NCBI RefSeq assembly: GCF_014204865.1
Contig: NZ_JACHMG010000001.1
Span: 4,242,501 to 4,306,500 of the forward strand
DNA from: Amycolatopsis jiangsuensis
Lineage (GTDB): Bacteria; Actinomycetota; Actinomycetes; Mycobacteriales; Pseudonocardiaceae
DNA length: 64,000 bases
Reading direction: 5' to 3'
The notes beneath the pieces are model-generated. The model was not told where the DNA came from. It was given only the letters and a program-made list of their open reading frames with translations, and ran no database searches. Below are positions 1-10,200 of the stretch, piece by piece. Position 1 is the stretch's first letter, and every line of letters starts with the position of its first letter. Made by a program: the position numbers and the translations under genes.

Positions 1-1084
1 CATCCCGTCCGCCGGCTACTTCATCTCCGCCTACGCACTGGGCGTGGTGATCGGCGCACCGCTGCTCACCGCGGTGGCCGTGCGGCTGCCCCGCAAGACC
101 ATGCTGCTGGCCATGATGGGCCTGTTCACGCTCGGCAACGGCCTGTTCGCGCTGTCGCCGAACCAGGAGTTCGGCATCGTGTTCCGGTTCCTCGCCGGAC
201 TGCCGCACGGCGCGTTCTTCGGGGCGGGCGCGGTGGTGGCCTCGAGCCTCGCCCGGCCGGGCGAGCGGGCCAAGTCGGTGTCCATGATGTTCATGGGCCT
301 GACGCTGGCGAACGTCGTCGGCGTGCCGCTCGGCACGCTGCTCGGCCAGCAGGTCGGCTGGCGGGCCACGTTCGGCGTGGTCGCGGTGATCGGGCTGGTG
401 GCCGCCGCGGCCATCGCCAAGCTGGTGCCGCACCAGGGCCGCCCGGCCGAACCCTCGCTGCGCGGCGAGCTCGGCGCGTTCCGCCGTCCGCAGGTGTGGC
501 TGGCGCTGGCCATCGTCACGTTCGGGCTCGGCGGCGTGTTCGCCTGCATGTCCTACATCGCGCCGATGCTCACCGACGTCGCCGGCTACTCACCGTCGAA
601 CGTCACGGTGCTGCTCTCGCTCGCCGGGGTGGGCATGACGATCGGCAACTACCTCGGCGGTCGACTGGCCGACAAGGCGCTGATGCCGGGCCTGTACGCC
701 GCGTTGCTCTCGCTGGCCACCGTGCTGGCGATCTTCACGGTCACCGCGCAGGGCAAGGTGGGGGCCGCGATCACGATCTTCTTCGTGGGGGTCGCGGGCT
801 TCATGATCGGCCCGATGATGCAGGCGCGGATCATGGAGAAGGCCGGCGGTACGCCGTCGCTCGTCTCCGCCGCGGTGCAGTCGGCGTTCAACATCGCCAA
901 CTCGATCGGCGCCTACCTCGGCGGCCTGGTCATCGCCGGCGGCCTCGGCCTGCTGGCGCCCAACTGGGTCGGCGCGATGCTGGCCGTGCTCGGGGTGTCC
1001 ATCGCCGCGGTGTCCGGCCTGCTGGACCGGCGCGAGGCCGCGCGCGAACGGAGCGGGGAGGACCTCGCGCTGATGACCTCCTGA
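1..1084 (+). CDS. MFS transporter, 5'-truncated by window edge
   Basis: This is the C-terminal part of a major facilitator superfamily transporter; the reading frame is already open at base 2, so the true start lies left of the window. About 360 residues are visible with roughly ten hydrophobic segments, Gly-rich helices such as GNYLGGRLADK, and a charged cytoplasmic tail ending near a run of Arg/Glu. The pattern resembles the arabinose/drug efflux (DHA1, AraJ-like) branch of the family, which exports sugars or drugs by proton antiport. The substrate cannot be told from sequence. It converges with the DUF3017/folD pair on the other strand. Confidence 0.85.
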   Translation, partial: IPSAGYFISAYALGVVIGAPLLTAVAVRLPRKTMLLAMMGLFTLGNGLFALSPNQEFGIVFRFLAGLPHGAFFGAGAVVASSLARPGERAKSVSMMFMGLTLANVVGVPLGTLLGQQVGWRATFGVVAVIGLVAAAAIAKLVPHQGRPAEPSLRGELGAFRRPQVWLALAIVTFGLGGVFACMSYIAPMLTDVAGYSPSNVTVLLSLAGVGMTIGNYLGGRLADKALMPGLYAALLSLATVLAIFTVTAQGKVGAAITIFFVGVAGFMIGPMMQARIMEKAGGTPSLVSAAVQSAFNIANSIGAYLGGLVIAGGLGLLAPNWVGAMLAVLGVSIAAVSGLLDRREAARERSGEDLALMTS

Positions 1085-1099
1085 GTCCCTCGTGACTCA
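1082..1099. terminator. Short hairpin at the end of the MFS gene
   Basis: TGAGTC and GACTCA form a perfect 6-bp inverted repeat around a 6-nt loop, starting on the TGA stop of the transporter. It is followed by two copies of an AGGAGGCCTC-type decamer. There is no T-tract, so it is only a weak terminator candidate between convergent genes. Confidence 0.3.
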
Positions 1100-1116
1100 G
1101 GAGGCCTCAGGAGGCC

Positions 1117-1419
1117 TCAGCCGAAGGGGCCGCCCGTGATGGTGAGGGCGATGTAGAGCACGGCGGCGCACAGTGCGCCGTAGGTGAGCAGGTCGACGAC
1201 CTTGCCGCGGATCGCGAGCAGCCCCGCCTTCTCGACCGGCAGCACCGCCCGGAGCAGGCCGGCCACGAGCAGTGCCACGCCGACGAGCACGGCGCCCTCC
1301 CGCCAGTGGTACTGGAAAGCCCGCTCCACCGCGGCGAGGAGCAGCAGGAGCACCACCGCGAACGGCACGTGGACGGTCCACGCGCGACCGCCACGCTGCC
1401 GTTCGCCGGGCATCGCCAT
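1117..1419 (-). CDS. DUF3017 family small membrane protein
   Basis: A 100-residue protein with three hydrophobic segments (about residues 16-33, 38-60 and 76-95). Its size, composition and position directly after folD fit the actinobacterial DUF3017 family, whose function is unknown. Its ATG overlaps the folD TGA by one base (TGATG), so the two are probably translationally coupled. Confidence 0.8.
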   Translation of the reverse strand: MAMPGERQRGGRAWTVHVPFAVVLLLLLAAVERAFQYHWREGAVLVGVALLVAGLLRAVLPVEKAGLLAIRGKVVDLLTYGALCAAVLYIALTITGGPFG

Positions 1420-2282
1420 CAGCGCGCGACCGCGCGTTCCGCGGCCTCGACCACGTTGCTGACGAGCATCGCCCGCGTCATCGGGCCGACCCCGCCGGGG
1501 TTCGGCGAGAGCCAGCCCGCGACCTCGGCCACCGCCGGGTCGACGTCGCCGGTGAGCTTGCCCTCGACGTGGGAGACGCCGACGTCGAGTACCGCGGCAC
1601 CCGGGCGCACCATGTCCGGCTTGATGATTCCCGGGACCCCCGCGGCGGCCACCACGACGTCCGCGCGGCGGACCTCGGCGGCGAGGTCGCGGGTTCCGGT
1701 GTGACAGAGCGTGACCGTCGCGTTTTCGCTACGGCGAGTGAGCAGCAGGCCGAGTGTTCGGCCGACCGTGATACCGCGACCGACCACAGTCACCTGCGCG
1801 CCGTTCAGCTCCACGTCGTACCGCTTGAGCAGTTCGATGATTCCGTACGGCGTGCACGGCAGCGCCCCCCGCCGGCCGAGCACGAGCCGGCCGAGGCTGA
1901 CCGGAGCGAGACCGTCGGCGTCCTTCTCCGGGGCGATGCGTTCGAGCACCCGGTTCGCGTCGAGGTGGCGGGGCAACGGCAGCTGGACGATGTAGCCATG
2001 GCAGGCCGGGTCGGCGTTCAGGTCGTCGACGACGGCTTCCAGCTTCTCCTGCGAGATGTCCGCGGGCAGGTCGCGGCGGATCGAGTTGACACCGATCTTC
2101 GCGCTGTCGGCGTGCTTCATCTTCACGTACGAATGCGAGCCGGGGTCGTCCCCGACCAGCACCGTGCCCAGCCCGGGAGTCACCCCCCGCTCGGCGAGCG
2201 CGGCCACCCGCGGGCGCAGCTCCGCGAAAATGGCGTCCTTCGTGGCCTTGCCGTCCAGAATCTTCGCCGTCACGCCTGCCAT
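1419..2282 (-). CDS. folD: Bifunctional methylenetetrahydrofolate dehydrogenase / methenyltetrahydrofolate cyclohydrolase
   Basis: FolD interconverts 5,10-methylene-, 5,10-methenyl- and 10-formyl-tetrahydrofolate in the cytosol, using NADP+, and supplies one-carbon units for purine synthesis. The 287-residue protein has the family's usual length. The substrate-site signature SYVKMK contains the catalytic lysine, and the second family signature [14 protein letters not shown] is followed by the NADP-binding Rossmann half with [11 protein letters not shown]. The frame stays open for 46 codons further upstream, but the ATG at 2282 ([12 protein letters not shown]) gives the normal family N-terminus. 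It overlaps the downstream DUF3017 gene by one base. Confidence 0.95.
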   Translation of the reverse strand: MAGVTAKILDGKATKDAIFAELRPRVAALAERGVTPGLGTVLVGDDPGSHSYVKMKHADSAKIGVNSIRRDLPADISQEKLEAVVDDLNADPACHGYIVQLPLPRHLDANRVLERIAPEKDADGLAPVSLGRLVLGRRGALPCTPYGIIELLKRYDVELNGAQVTVVGRGITVGRTLGLLLTRRSENATVTLCHTGTRDLAAEVRRADVVVAAAGVPGIIKPDMVRPGAAVLDVGVSHVEGKLTGDVDPAVAEVAGWLSPNPGGVGPMTRAMLVSNVVEAAERAVAR

Positions 2283-2545
2283 CTTCGCAGCGACACGTCC
2301 TGTTCTCCACCGATGGGGGTGCCTACGCTGCGTGCCCGGCAGCTCACCCGATCGGCCCGCGCGTCTTCCTCGGCCGGACGCACCCTCGGGCCTAGACTGG
2401 AGCGCACTCCACCGCATCACCCACCCGGGCGTGTGACCTCTGCCATATCGCGTCCGTCGAGGTCAGCGGGCACGCAGACCTGCCCGCGAGTGGCAAAAGC
2501 CCCATGCGGGGTGCGTTCGCGCGCGCGAACAGTCAAAATGTTCCT

Positions 2546-5500
2546 GTGGCACAACCGACGACGCAGTTGAATGCGACCGAGCAGGACACACTGGTCAAGC
2601 AGATCGGGCTGGCCCTGCTGCGCGCTGCCCCGCGCGACTGGCGCAAGGTCTCCGCGGAGTACCGCGCCGTCGGCCGGTACCACGAGCTGACCGGCGAAGT
2701 CCGGCTCGAGGACGGCTCCACCCAGGAATGGGTGGCCACGCACGACATCGCGACCTTGTTCGGCCGGCTGCGCGCCGGGATGTACCGGGACGGGCGCGGC
2801 ACCTGGTTCAACGCGCGTTACCAGCTCGACCACCCGTCCAGCTACAACCTCGAGTACAACCGCGACGAGCCGCAGTGGCAGCTCGCCCCGCCGCCGCAGG
2901 CGTACTCCGACGAGCTGCGGCTGTTCCCGCGTACCGAGGAGAACGTGCCGGAGTGGCTGATCCGGCGGCTGTCCGGCCTCGGCCCGGAGCAGCCCGGCCC
3001 GCACTTCCGCATCGCCCGCATCTTCGACACGATCGGCCCGTCCGGCCGCCCGGTGATCAACCGCCCCGACCTCGACGTCGACGAGCAGGACCGGCTGCTG
3101 GACTACCTCGACCACGCGCCGGTGGTGGTCCAGGACCGCGGCTATGACATCGACCGGCTCGCGCAGACGCCGGAGGCCACCGTCCCGGTCGCCTTCCACA
3201 GCGACGGCCAGTGGATCTGGCCCGCGGCGGTCAACTTCTACCTGCGTACCTACGGTGTCTCACCGGAAGCGGACCTGATCGACCACATCCGGGGCAACGG
3301 TTTCCAGCTCCCCCAGGTCGACGACCTCACCCTGCAGGGCGCGGGTGCCTACCTGACGCGGGGCAACCAGCCGCCCCAGCCACCTCAGCAACGTCCTGCC
3401 CCGCCTCGGCAGCCGGGTCCGGGCGGGCCGGGCGGTCCCGGACGACCCGGCGGTCCGGCAGCGGCTGGTGCCGGTGCGGCGGGTGGTGCCGGCGCGGCTT
3501 TCGGTGCGGCTGGTGCCGGTGCGGGTGCCGGCGGCGCCGTTCCCGCCGGTGGTGCCGGCGGCGTCAGTGGTCCTGGCGGTGCCGGTGATCCAGGCGGTGC
3601 AGGTGGCCCCGGCCGTGTTGGTGGTGCCGGTGGCCCGGGCGGTGCCGGCGGTGTTGGTGGTGCTGGTGATCCCGGCCGCCTGGCCGGTCCCGGTGCTCAG
3701 GGCGGTCCGGCTGGTACCGGTCCGGACGGGACGGCCATTTTCCGCGGCCCCAGCGACCTCGATGGTGCCGACGGTCGCGACGTCGTCGATCCCCACGACA
3801 CCGACGACTACGACGATGGCTATGACGATGCCCACGGCTACGAAGACGCCGACGACTACGAAGGCGACGGTCTCGACCAGGCCGACGAGTTCGACGGTCC
3901 CGGGGGGCCCGGGGGTTACGACGACGGTGCCGACCATCCGGATGCTTCCGCAGTCCCGGGTGGGCTGGGCGCACCCGGCGAACTGCGCGAAGCGGCTGGC
4001 CCCGCCGAGCTCCGCGGTGCCGGTGGGCCCGGCGGCGCCACCGGCCTACGCGGGCCGGACAACGCGTCCGAACCGCACGGCGCCGGCGAACGCGGAGGCG
4101 CGACCGAGCTGCGCAGCGCAGGTGGACCGGGCAGCGGCAACAAGCTGCGCGGTGCGAGTGTCTCGGGCAGTGGCGACGAGCTGCGCGGTGCCCATGGGCA
4201 GGACGGCGCCACCGAACCTCGCGGTGTTGACGGTCTGAGTGGCGTCGACGGCCTCGGCGGTGCCGACAGGCCAGGAGAGCTCGGGCGCACGGCCGCTGCC
4301 GGTCCCGAAGGCTCAGGCATCCCGGGCGCCGGCGCACCGGGCGAACCCGGGCAAGGCGATATCCGGCAAGGCGATCCCAGGCTGGGCGACCCGAGGCAGG
4401 GCGACCCGAGGCAGGACGACCCGGCGCCGACCGGTGCGGCACCAGGTGACCTGAGTCAGAAAGACCCGAGGCGGAGCGGTCCCGCGCAGGACGATCCGCG
4501 GCTGCGGGACCGTAGCCACATCGACCCCAGGCACGGCGGCCCAGGCCAGCACGACGCGAGCCAGGAAGATCCGAGGTACGACGGCCCGCGGCAGGGTGAT
4601 CCGCGGCAGGGTGATCCGGGACGAAGTGGCCCGGGTGTCGGCGCGGCTGCGGTCGCCGGTGGGTTGGCCGCCGCGGGGGTGGCCGGCGGACTCGCGGCAG
4701 CGGGTCGCGGCGGACGTTCCGCTGCCGGACAGGACGAGTCCGGCCGGGAACCTGAGGACAACTCGCCCGGTGGCGAACGCACTCCCGGCCCGCGCGGGGA
4801 GGCGACAGGCTCCGCGCACGACGACCTCGGCTACGACGACCACGGCACCCAGCTGGTCGACCCGGTCACCGTCGAAGGGGCGGACAGGCATGCCGGCTAC
4901 GCCGACGAGCACGACGGTTACGCCGACGAGCACGGCGCCGACGAGCACGGGGTAGCCGAACACGGCGCCGAGCCGCCGTTCGAGCAGGACTTCGGGCAGT
5001 ACGACGAGCACGACGAGGCGTACGGCGATCAGTACCACCAGCAGGATCAGCCCTATCACGAGCAGGGCGCGCCGTACCGCGAGCAGGGCCAGTATCACGA
5101 GCAAGAGGTGTACGGCGACGAGTTCGAGGACCGTTTCGCCGTCGACGAGCCCTACGAGAACGAACCGCGCGGCGCCTTCGGACAGCGCAACGGCGCCTCG
5201 CCGGTTGCGGACGTCGAGCAGACCGCGCTGTACGCGCCGGTCGACGACACCCCGGACGCTCCGTACGAACCGGCCGAGGCGGACGACGAGGAGCCGGTCC
5301 TCTTCACCCACGCCAACGAGCCGCGCGACGACGAGCGGCACGCCGATCTGTACACGCACTCGGACCGTGCACCGGAGCCGGGCGGGTACGACGACGAACG
5401 CTACGACGACGAGCGCCACCGCGACGAGGAGTTCGACGCGGGACCGCCGACCGCGATGATCATGCCCGGCGCCGAGGTGCCGGGGGCGATCCCGGTGGAC

Positions 5501-6511
5501 CAGCCGCTGCCCGTACGCGGCGGGGTGCCGTCCGAGCCGCAGCAATCCGGCGGGCGGCGGGCGCTGCGGGAGCAGCCGTCCGAGCCCGCGCTGGCCGGTC
5601 TGCAGTCCAAACTGGACGAGCTGGACGTGCCGAGGAACGCCTACCGGCTCGGCGCGGCCACCGAACGCGGCTGGAGCGTGGAGCAGGTCGACGAAGGCTG
5701 GCGGGTCGGCTGGTACGACGGTGAGCTGGTCAACCCGGCCGTGTTCGGCGACGCCGAGGACGCGGCCGCGTTCATGCTCGGCAAGGTGCTGCTGCACCCG
5801 GACGGGCACACGCCGGTGGCGGCGGAACCCGAGCCACAGCCGGACCCGGTCGCCGACGCGCCGAAGCCGCCGGTGATGGCGACCTTGTCGCCGGAGGTGG
5901 CCACGGGCTCGTTCCCGGTGCGGCCGCGGGAAACCGTGCCGCCGCAGGAGCAGACCGCGTTCACCCCGGCCGAGCAGCTGCTGGCCGACGACGAGCCGGC
6001 GGCCCGGCAGGCACCACCGGCCGCGCCGCTCACGCAGGTGACTCCCCCGGTCTCCGCACCGGTACGCCGGGAGCCGCCGCCAGCCGCGCCTGCCCCGCAG
6101 GTGCGCCGGGAGGAACCGGCGCGGGCGAACGGCTCCCGCGGCGCGGGCGGCGGGAACCAGTGGCCGATCTCGCCGCTCGCCGGCGAGCCGCCACTCACCC
6201 TGTTCCGGGGCAAGGAGCTGCGGGAACTGCCGGCGGGCAGTGAATTGGACCGGTTCGGCGGCCCGAACGGCAACCTGACCTACGCGGCGGGCACCCCGTT
6301 CGAGGAACGCTCGCTGGTACCGGAGTGGATCGACCGGCCCTACCACGTCTACCGGGTGCAGCGTCCGCTGGAAACCCTGGCCGGAGTGGCGATCCCGTGG
6401 TTCAACCAGCCCGGCGGCGGCTCGGCCTACCTGCTGCCCGCGAGCATCGAAGAACTCGTCGCGGAAGGCGACCTGCTCGAACTCGACCCGGGCGAGCCAC
6501 CGATCGACTGA
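2546..6511 (+). CDS. Large TNT-like toxin-domain protein with repetitive middle and YezG-like N-terminus
   Basis: About 1321 residues. Residues 1-130 resemble the YezG/DUF600 immunity-protein fold (WRKVSAEYRAVGRYHELTGE, then DGSTQEW). A long disordered middle follows: collagen-like Gly/Ala/Pro repeats, acidic Asp/Tyr/Glu/His-rich stretches and GDPRQ pentapeptide repeats. The last 110 residues match the TNT domain, the NAD+-glycohydrolase toxin module first described in M. tuberculosis CpnT: ELPAGSELDRFGGPNG, YHVYRVQRPL and FNQPGGGSAYLLP. The Arg of DRFG and the Gln of FNQPGGG fit the known active-site positions. No signal peptide is visible. The GTG at 2546 was preferred; an ATG at 2504 would add 14 unlikely residues, and neither has a clear ribosome-binding site. 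The function as an active toxin is inferred. Confidence 0.8.
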   Translation: MAQPTTQLNATEQDTLVKQIGLALLRAAPRDWRKVSAEYRAVGRYHELTGEVRLEDGSTQEWVATHDIATLFGRLRAGMYRDGRGTWFNARYQLDHPSSYNLEYNRDEPQWQLAPPPQAYSDELRLFPRTEENVPEWLIRRLSGLGPEQPGPHFRIARIFDTIGPSGRPVINRPDLDVDEQDRLLDYLDHAPVVVQDRGYDIDRLAQTPEATVPVAFHSDGQWIWPAAVNFYLRTYGVSPEADLIDHIRGNGFQLPQVDDLTLQGAGAYLTRGNQPPQPPQQRPAPPRQPGPGGPGGPGRPGGPAAAGAGAAGGAGAAFGAAGAGAGAGGAVPAGGAGGVSGPGGAGDPGGAGGPGRVGGAGGPGGAGGVGGAGDPGRLAGPGAQGGPAGTGPDGTAIFRGPSDLDGADGRDVVDPHDTDDYDDGYDDAHGYEDADDYEGDGLDQADEFDGPGGPGGYDDGADHPDASAVPGGLGAPGELREAAGPAELRGAGGPGGATGLRGPDNASEPHGAGERGGATELRSAGGPGSGNKLRGASVSGSGDELRGAHGQDGATEPRGVDGLSGVDGLGGADRPGELGRTAAAGPEGSGIPGAGAPGEPGQGDIRQGDPRLGDPRQGDPRQDDPAPTGAAPGDLSQKDPRRSGPAQDDPRLRDRSHIDPRHGGPGQHDASQEDPRYDGPRQGDPRQGDPGRSGPGVGAAAVAGGLAAAGVAGGLAAAGRGGRSAAGQDESGREPEDNSPGGERTPGPRGEATGSAHDDLGYDDHGTQLVDPVTVEGADRHAGYADEHDGYADEHGADEHGVAEHGAEPPFEQDFGQYDEHDEAYGDQYHQQDQPYHEQGAPYREQGQYHEQEVYGDEFEDRFAVDEPYENEPRGAFGQRNGASPVADVEQTALYAPVDDTPDAPYEPAEADDEEPVLFTHANEPRDDERHADLYTHSDRAPEPGGYDDERYDDERHRDEEFDAGPPTAMIMPGAEVPGAIPVDQPLPVRGGVPSEPQQSGGRRALREQPSEPALAGLQSKLDELDVPRNAYRLGAATERGWSVEQVDEGWRVGWYDGELVNPAVFGDAEDAAAFMLGKVLLHPDGHTPVAAEPEPQPDPVADAPKPPVMATLSPEVATGSFPVRPRETVPPQEQTAFTPAEQLLADDEPAARQAPPAAPLTQVTPPVSAPVRREPPPAAPAPQVRREEPARANGSRGAGGGNQWPISPLAGEPPLTLFRGKELRELPAGSELDRFGGPNGNLTYAAGTPFEERSLVPEWIDRPYHVYRVQRPLETLAGVAIPWFNQPGGGSAYLLPASIEELVAEGDLLELDPGEPPID
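3410..3720 (+). repeat. Collagen-like Gly/Ala/Pro coding repeat
   Basis: This part of the TNT-domain gene encodes degenerate GGA/GAG/GGP triplets with units such as GGAGGPGG and GGAGDPG. The GC-rich trinucleotide-like repetition keeps frames open on both strands and explains spurious reverse-strand open frames here. Confidence 0.7.
4335..4640 (+). repeat. Degenerate 15-bp coding repeat (GDPRQ pentapeptide)
   Basis: Units of the form RQGDP/RQDDP/RQGDPG recur through this stretch of the TNT-domain gene, encoded by a degenerate 15-bp DNA unit close to GGCGACCCGAGGCAG. They form a hydrophilic linker ahead of the toxin domain. Confidence 0.65.
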
Positions 6512-6513
6512 GC

Positions 6514-6560
6514 ACGGAAAAGGGGGACGAGGCCACGGCTTCGTCCCCCTTTCTTCCGTG
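6514..6560. terminator. Bidirectional terminator between convergent genes
   Basis: AAAGGGGGACGA (6519-6530) and TCGTCCCCCTTT (6541-6552) form a perfect 12-bp stem. Outer CACGGAA/TTCCGTG arms extend it. It lies just after the TNT-protein stop and before the 3' end of the opposing pentapeptide gene, so it can serve both strands. Confidence 0.75.
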
Positions 6561-6607
6561 GCAAGGGCAGCGAGCCCACGCACGGCCGGTCACCGGGCCG
6601 CTGCGCG

Positions 6608-7195
6608 TTACTTCACCACCAGGCCGTGCGCGGCGGCGAAACCCGCGGCCAGATCGAGGTCCACCCGGGCGCCCCGCAGATCGGCGTGGAGCAAGCCGTT
6701 GGCGTCGACCAGCGCTCCCCGCAGGTCGGCTCCGGGCAGTTTCGCGCCGAGCATCCGCGCGCCGGTCAGGTCGGCCCCGCGCAGGTCGGAATCCGTCAGG
6801 TCCGCCTCGGTCAGGTTCACTTCCCGCAGCCGCAGCCCGGAAAGGTCCAGTTTCCGCAGCCGTCCGCGGGCGAACGAGGCCAGCGACAGATCGCATTCGG
6901 TCAACGCCATCCCAGCGAAGCGGCAGTCCACAAAGGATGATCCGAGCAGGGAGCACGACGACCACCGGCTGTCCGCCAGCACCGCACGGTCGAAGGTGCA
7001 CGACCGGAACGCCGACGCGTCGTGCCGGGAGCCGGACAGGTCGACCTTCGTGAAGTCGCAGTCGTCGAACGTGCAGCCGCGGGTACGCAGGTTCCGCAGG
7101 TCCGCCTCGGCGAAGTCGCAGCCGATGAACTGGCGTTTTTCCCACCATTGCCCGGAAAGCTGCGCCTCGCGGTAGTCCTCGCCGGTCTCGTTCAC
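6608..7195 (-). CDS. Pentapeptide-repeat protein
   Basis: A 195-residue protein made almost entirely of A(D/N)LxX pentapeptides, for example CDFAEADLRNLRTRG and ADLTDSDLRGADLTGAR. Such repeats fold into a right-handed quadrilateral beta-helix. Some family members (Qnr, MfpA) mimic DNA and protect gyrase, but most are uncharacterised, and nothing here assigns this one to that role. It is convergent with the TNT-domain gene across a shared terminator and follows the dnaE2 operon on the same strand. Confidence 0.88.
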   Translation of the reverse strand: MNETGEDYREAQLSGQWWEKRQFIGCDFAEADLRNLRTRGCTFDDCDFTKVDLSGSRHDASAFRSCTFDRAVLADSRWSSCSLLGSSFVDCRFAGMALTECDLSLASFARGRLRKLDLSGLRLREVNLTEADLTDSDLRGADLTGARMLGAKLPGADLRGALVDANGLLHADLRGARVDLDLAAGFAAAHGLVVK

Positions 7196-7248
7196 CCGGA
7201 CAGGATGTCATCCGCCCCGGCACCGGCGCTGCGACGGGGTCGCTTCGC

Positions 7249-10200
7249 TCACTGGAAGTCCCGGGATTTCGTGGGGATCCGCAGGGGCAGCGGCTCCAGT
7301 TTGAGTGCCCGCACGTTCGCCACGCCGTCGGCCGCCTCGAGCACTCCCCGCACGAGCAGCGCCGGGCTGGCTCGTGCGATCCGGTGGAACCGCTGCCACA
7401 GGCCGAGGGTGCAGACCACGTTGACCATGCCGGTCTCGTCCTCGAGGTTGAGGAACGTGACGCCGCCCGCGGTCGCCGGACGCTGGCGGTGCGTGACCGC
7501 GCCCCCGACGAGCACTTGCGTGCCGTCGGGCAGGGAAAGCAGCCGGTCGGCGGTGATCACCCCGAGCGCGTCGAGCCGGTCGCGGACGAACTCGGTGGGG
7601 AAACTGTCCGGTGAGATCCCGGTGGCCCAGACGTCGGCCGCGGCGAGGTCGAGCCCGTCCATGCCCGGCAGCATCGGGGCGTCGACGCCGGTCCCGGTGC
7701 CGGGCAGCTTCTCCGGCCGGTCGTGCGCCACCGCGCCCGCGGACCACAGCGCCTGGCGCCGGTCCGGCACCAGCCCGCTGAACGCGCCCGCGGTGGCCAG
7801 CGCCTCCAGCTGCGGCGAGGTGAGCCGCACCCGGCGGCCGAGGTCGGACATGCTCTGGTACCGGCCGTTCGCCACGCGCTCGGCCACGATCTCCTCCGCG
7901 AGCGTGTCCCCGACTGTCCGGACGGTACCGAGACCGTTCCGGACCGCATGCAGTTTTCCCTTGTCCGGCAAAGGTTCCAGGGTGGCGTGCGGCAGGCTGA
8001 GGTTGATGTCGGGCCCGAGCACGGTGACCCCGTGCCTGCGGGCGTCGGCCACCAGCGACTGCGGTGAGTAGAAGCCCATCGGCTGCGCCCGCAGCAGCCC
8101 CGCACAGAACGCGTCCGGGTGGTAGTACTTGAAGTACGCGCTCGCGAACACCAGGTGCGCGAAGCTCAGCGAATGGCTTTCCGGGAAGCCGAAGTTCGCG
8201 AACGCCTTGAGCTTCTGGAAGATCTTCTCCGCCAGCTCCGGCCCCACCCCCTTCGCCCCGGCGCCGTCGAGGAAACGCTGCCGGAGCCGTTCCATCTTCC
8301 GCTCCGACCGTTTCGAACCCATGGCGTGCCGCAGCTGGTCGGCTTCGGCCGGCGTGAAGTCCGCGACGTCCAGTGCGATCTGCATCATCTGTTCCTGGAA
8401 CAGCGGTACGCCCAGCGTTTTGCGCAGCGCGTTCGCCAGCAGCGGGTGGTCGTAGTCCCATTTCTCCCTGCCCTGTTTGCGCCGGATGTAGGGGTGCACC
8501 GAACCACCCTGGATCGGGCCGGGGCGGATCAACGCGACCTCCACGGCCAGGTCGTAGAACTTCGTCGGCCGCAACCGCGGCAGCGTGGCCAGCTGTGCCC
8601 GGCTTTCCACCTGGAACACGCCGATCGCGTCGGCGCGGCAGAGCATCTCGTAGATGTTGGCGTCGGTGAGGTCCAGCTCCGCGAGGTCGATCTCCTCGTC
8701 CTTGTAGTCGCGGACCAGGTCGAGCATGTAGTGCAGTGCGGAGAGCATGCCGAGCCCCAGCAGGTCGAACTTCACCAGCCCGACCGAGGCGCAGTCCTCC
8801 TTTTCCCACTGCAGCACGCTGCGGTCGGCCATCCTCGCCCATTCGACCGGGCACACTTGGCTCACCGGTTCACGGCACATCACCATGCCGCCGGAGTGGA
8901 TGCCGAGGTGGCGCGGGAAGTCCTCGAGCGCGAAAGCGAGCTGCACGACGTCGGTGGGGATGTCGTGGTCGTGGTCTTTTTCCGTGCTGCGCAAGGCACC
9001 CCAGCGGTCGATCTGCTTGCTCCAGGCGTCCTGCTGGCCGGGCGAGTAGCCGAGCGCGCGGGCGGCATCGCGGACCGCCGAACGGGCACGGTAGGTGATC
9101 ACGTTGGCGACCTGCGCGGCGTTGAGCCTGCCGTGCTTGCGGTAGACGTACTGGATCACCTCCTCGCGCCGGTCGGACTCGATGTCGACGTCGATGTCCG
9201 GGTAGCCGTCGCGATCGGGCGCGAGGAAGCGTTCGAAGAGCAGCTGGTACTGCACCGGATCGACCTTGGTGATGCCGAGTGCGTAGCAGACCGCCGAATT
9301 GGCCGCGGAGCCCCGGCCCTGGCAGAGAATGGTGCTGTCCCGGCAGAACCGGGCGATGTCCCAGACGATCAGGAAGTACCCGGGGAACCCGAGCTCCTCG
9401 ATCACCGCCAGCTCGTGCTGGAGCTGCCGCCGCGCCTGGTCTTCTTTTTCCTTGCCCTGATAGCGTTCCCGGAAACCCTCCCGCACCAGCCGGCGCAGGT
9501 AGGTGGTCTCGGTCTCCCCCTCGGGCACGTCGAACGGCGGTAGTTCCGGCGCGAGCAGTTCCAGCTCGAACGCGCATTCCACACCCAGCAGCGCCGAACG
9601 TTGCACCGCGCCCGGGTACCGCCGGAAGATCTCCGCCATTTCGGTGCCGGAGCGCAGGAACGCGGTGCCGTCGCTGGGCAGCCATCCCTCCAGGTCGTCG
9701 ATGCCGCGCCGGGCCCGGATGGCGGCGACGGCGTCGGCCAGCCTGCCGCGCTCGGGGCGGGCATAGTGCGCGGCGGTGGTGGCGATCGTGGGCAGGTGGA
9801 GTTCGTCGGCCATCTCGGCGAGCAGGTCGTTGTGCGTGCTGTCGAGCGGCTGGCCGTGGTCGATCAGCTCGACGTAGACCTGGTCGCGGCCGAAGAGGTC
9901 GACAAGCCGGCGCAGCTGGACGGCCGCCGCGTCCGGGCCTTCCCGCACCAGCGCGGAACGCACGGATCCCTTGCGGCATCCGGTGAGCACGGCGCACTGG
10001 CCGGCGACCTCCTCCGCGACCGCCGCCAGGTCGTAGACCGGACGGCCCTTTTCCGCGCGTGCCTCCGACGGCGCTGTGTCGTCGTGTCCCCGCAACTGGC
10101 CGGCGGTGATCGCGCGGCACAGGCTGCGGTAGCCGTCCTGGCCGCGGGCCAGCAGCAGGAGGTGCTCACCCTCGGGGTCGGCCATCCCGTTCTGCGGTCC

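Noticed and set aside
4313..6583. Long minus-strand open frame opposite the TNT-domain gene
   Set aside because: Arg/His/Val-rich translation with no domain; it is a shadow of the well-supported plus-strand TNT and repeat regions.
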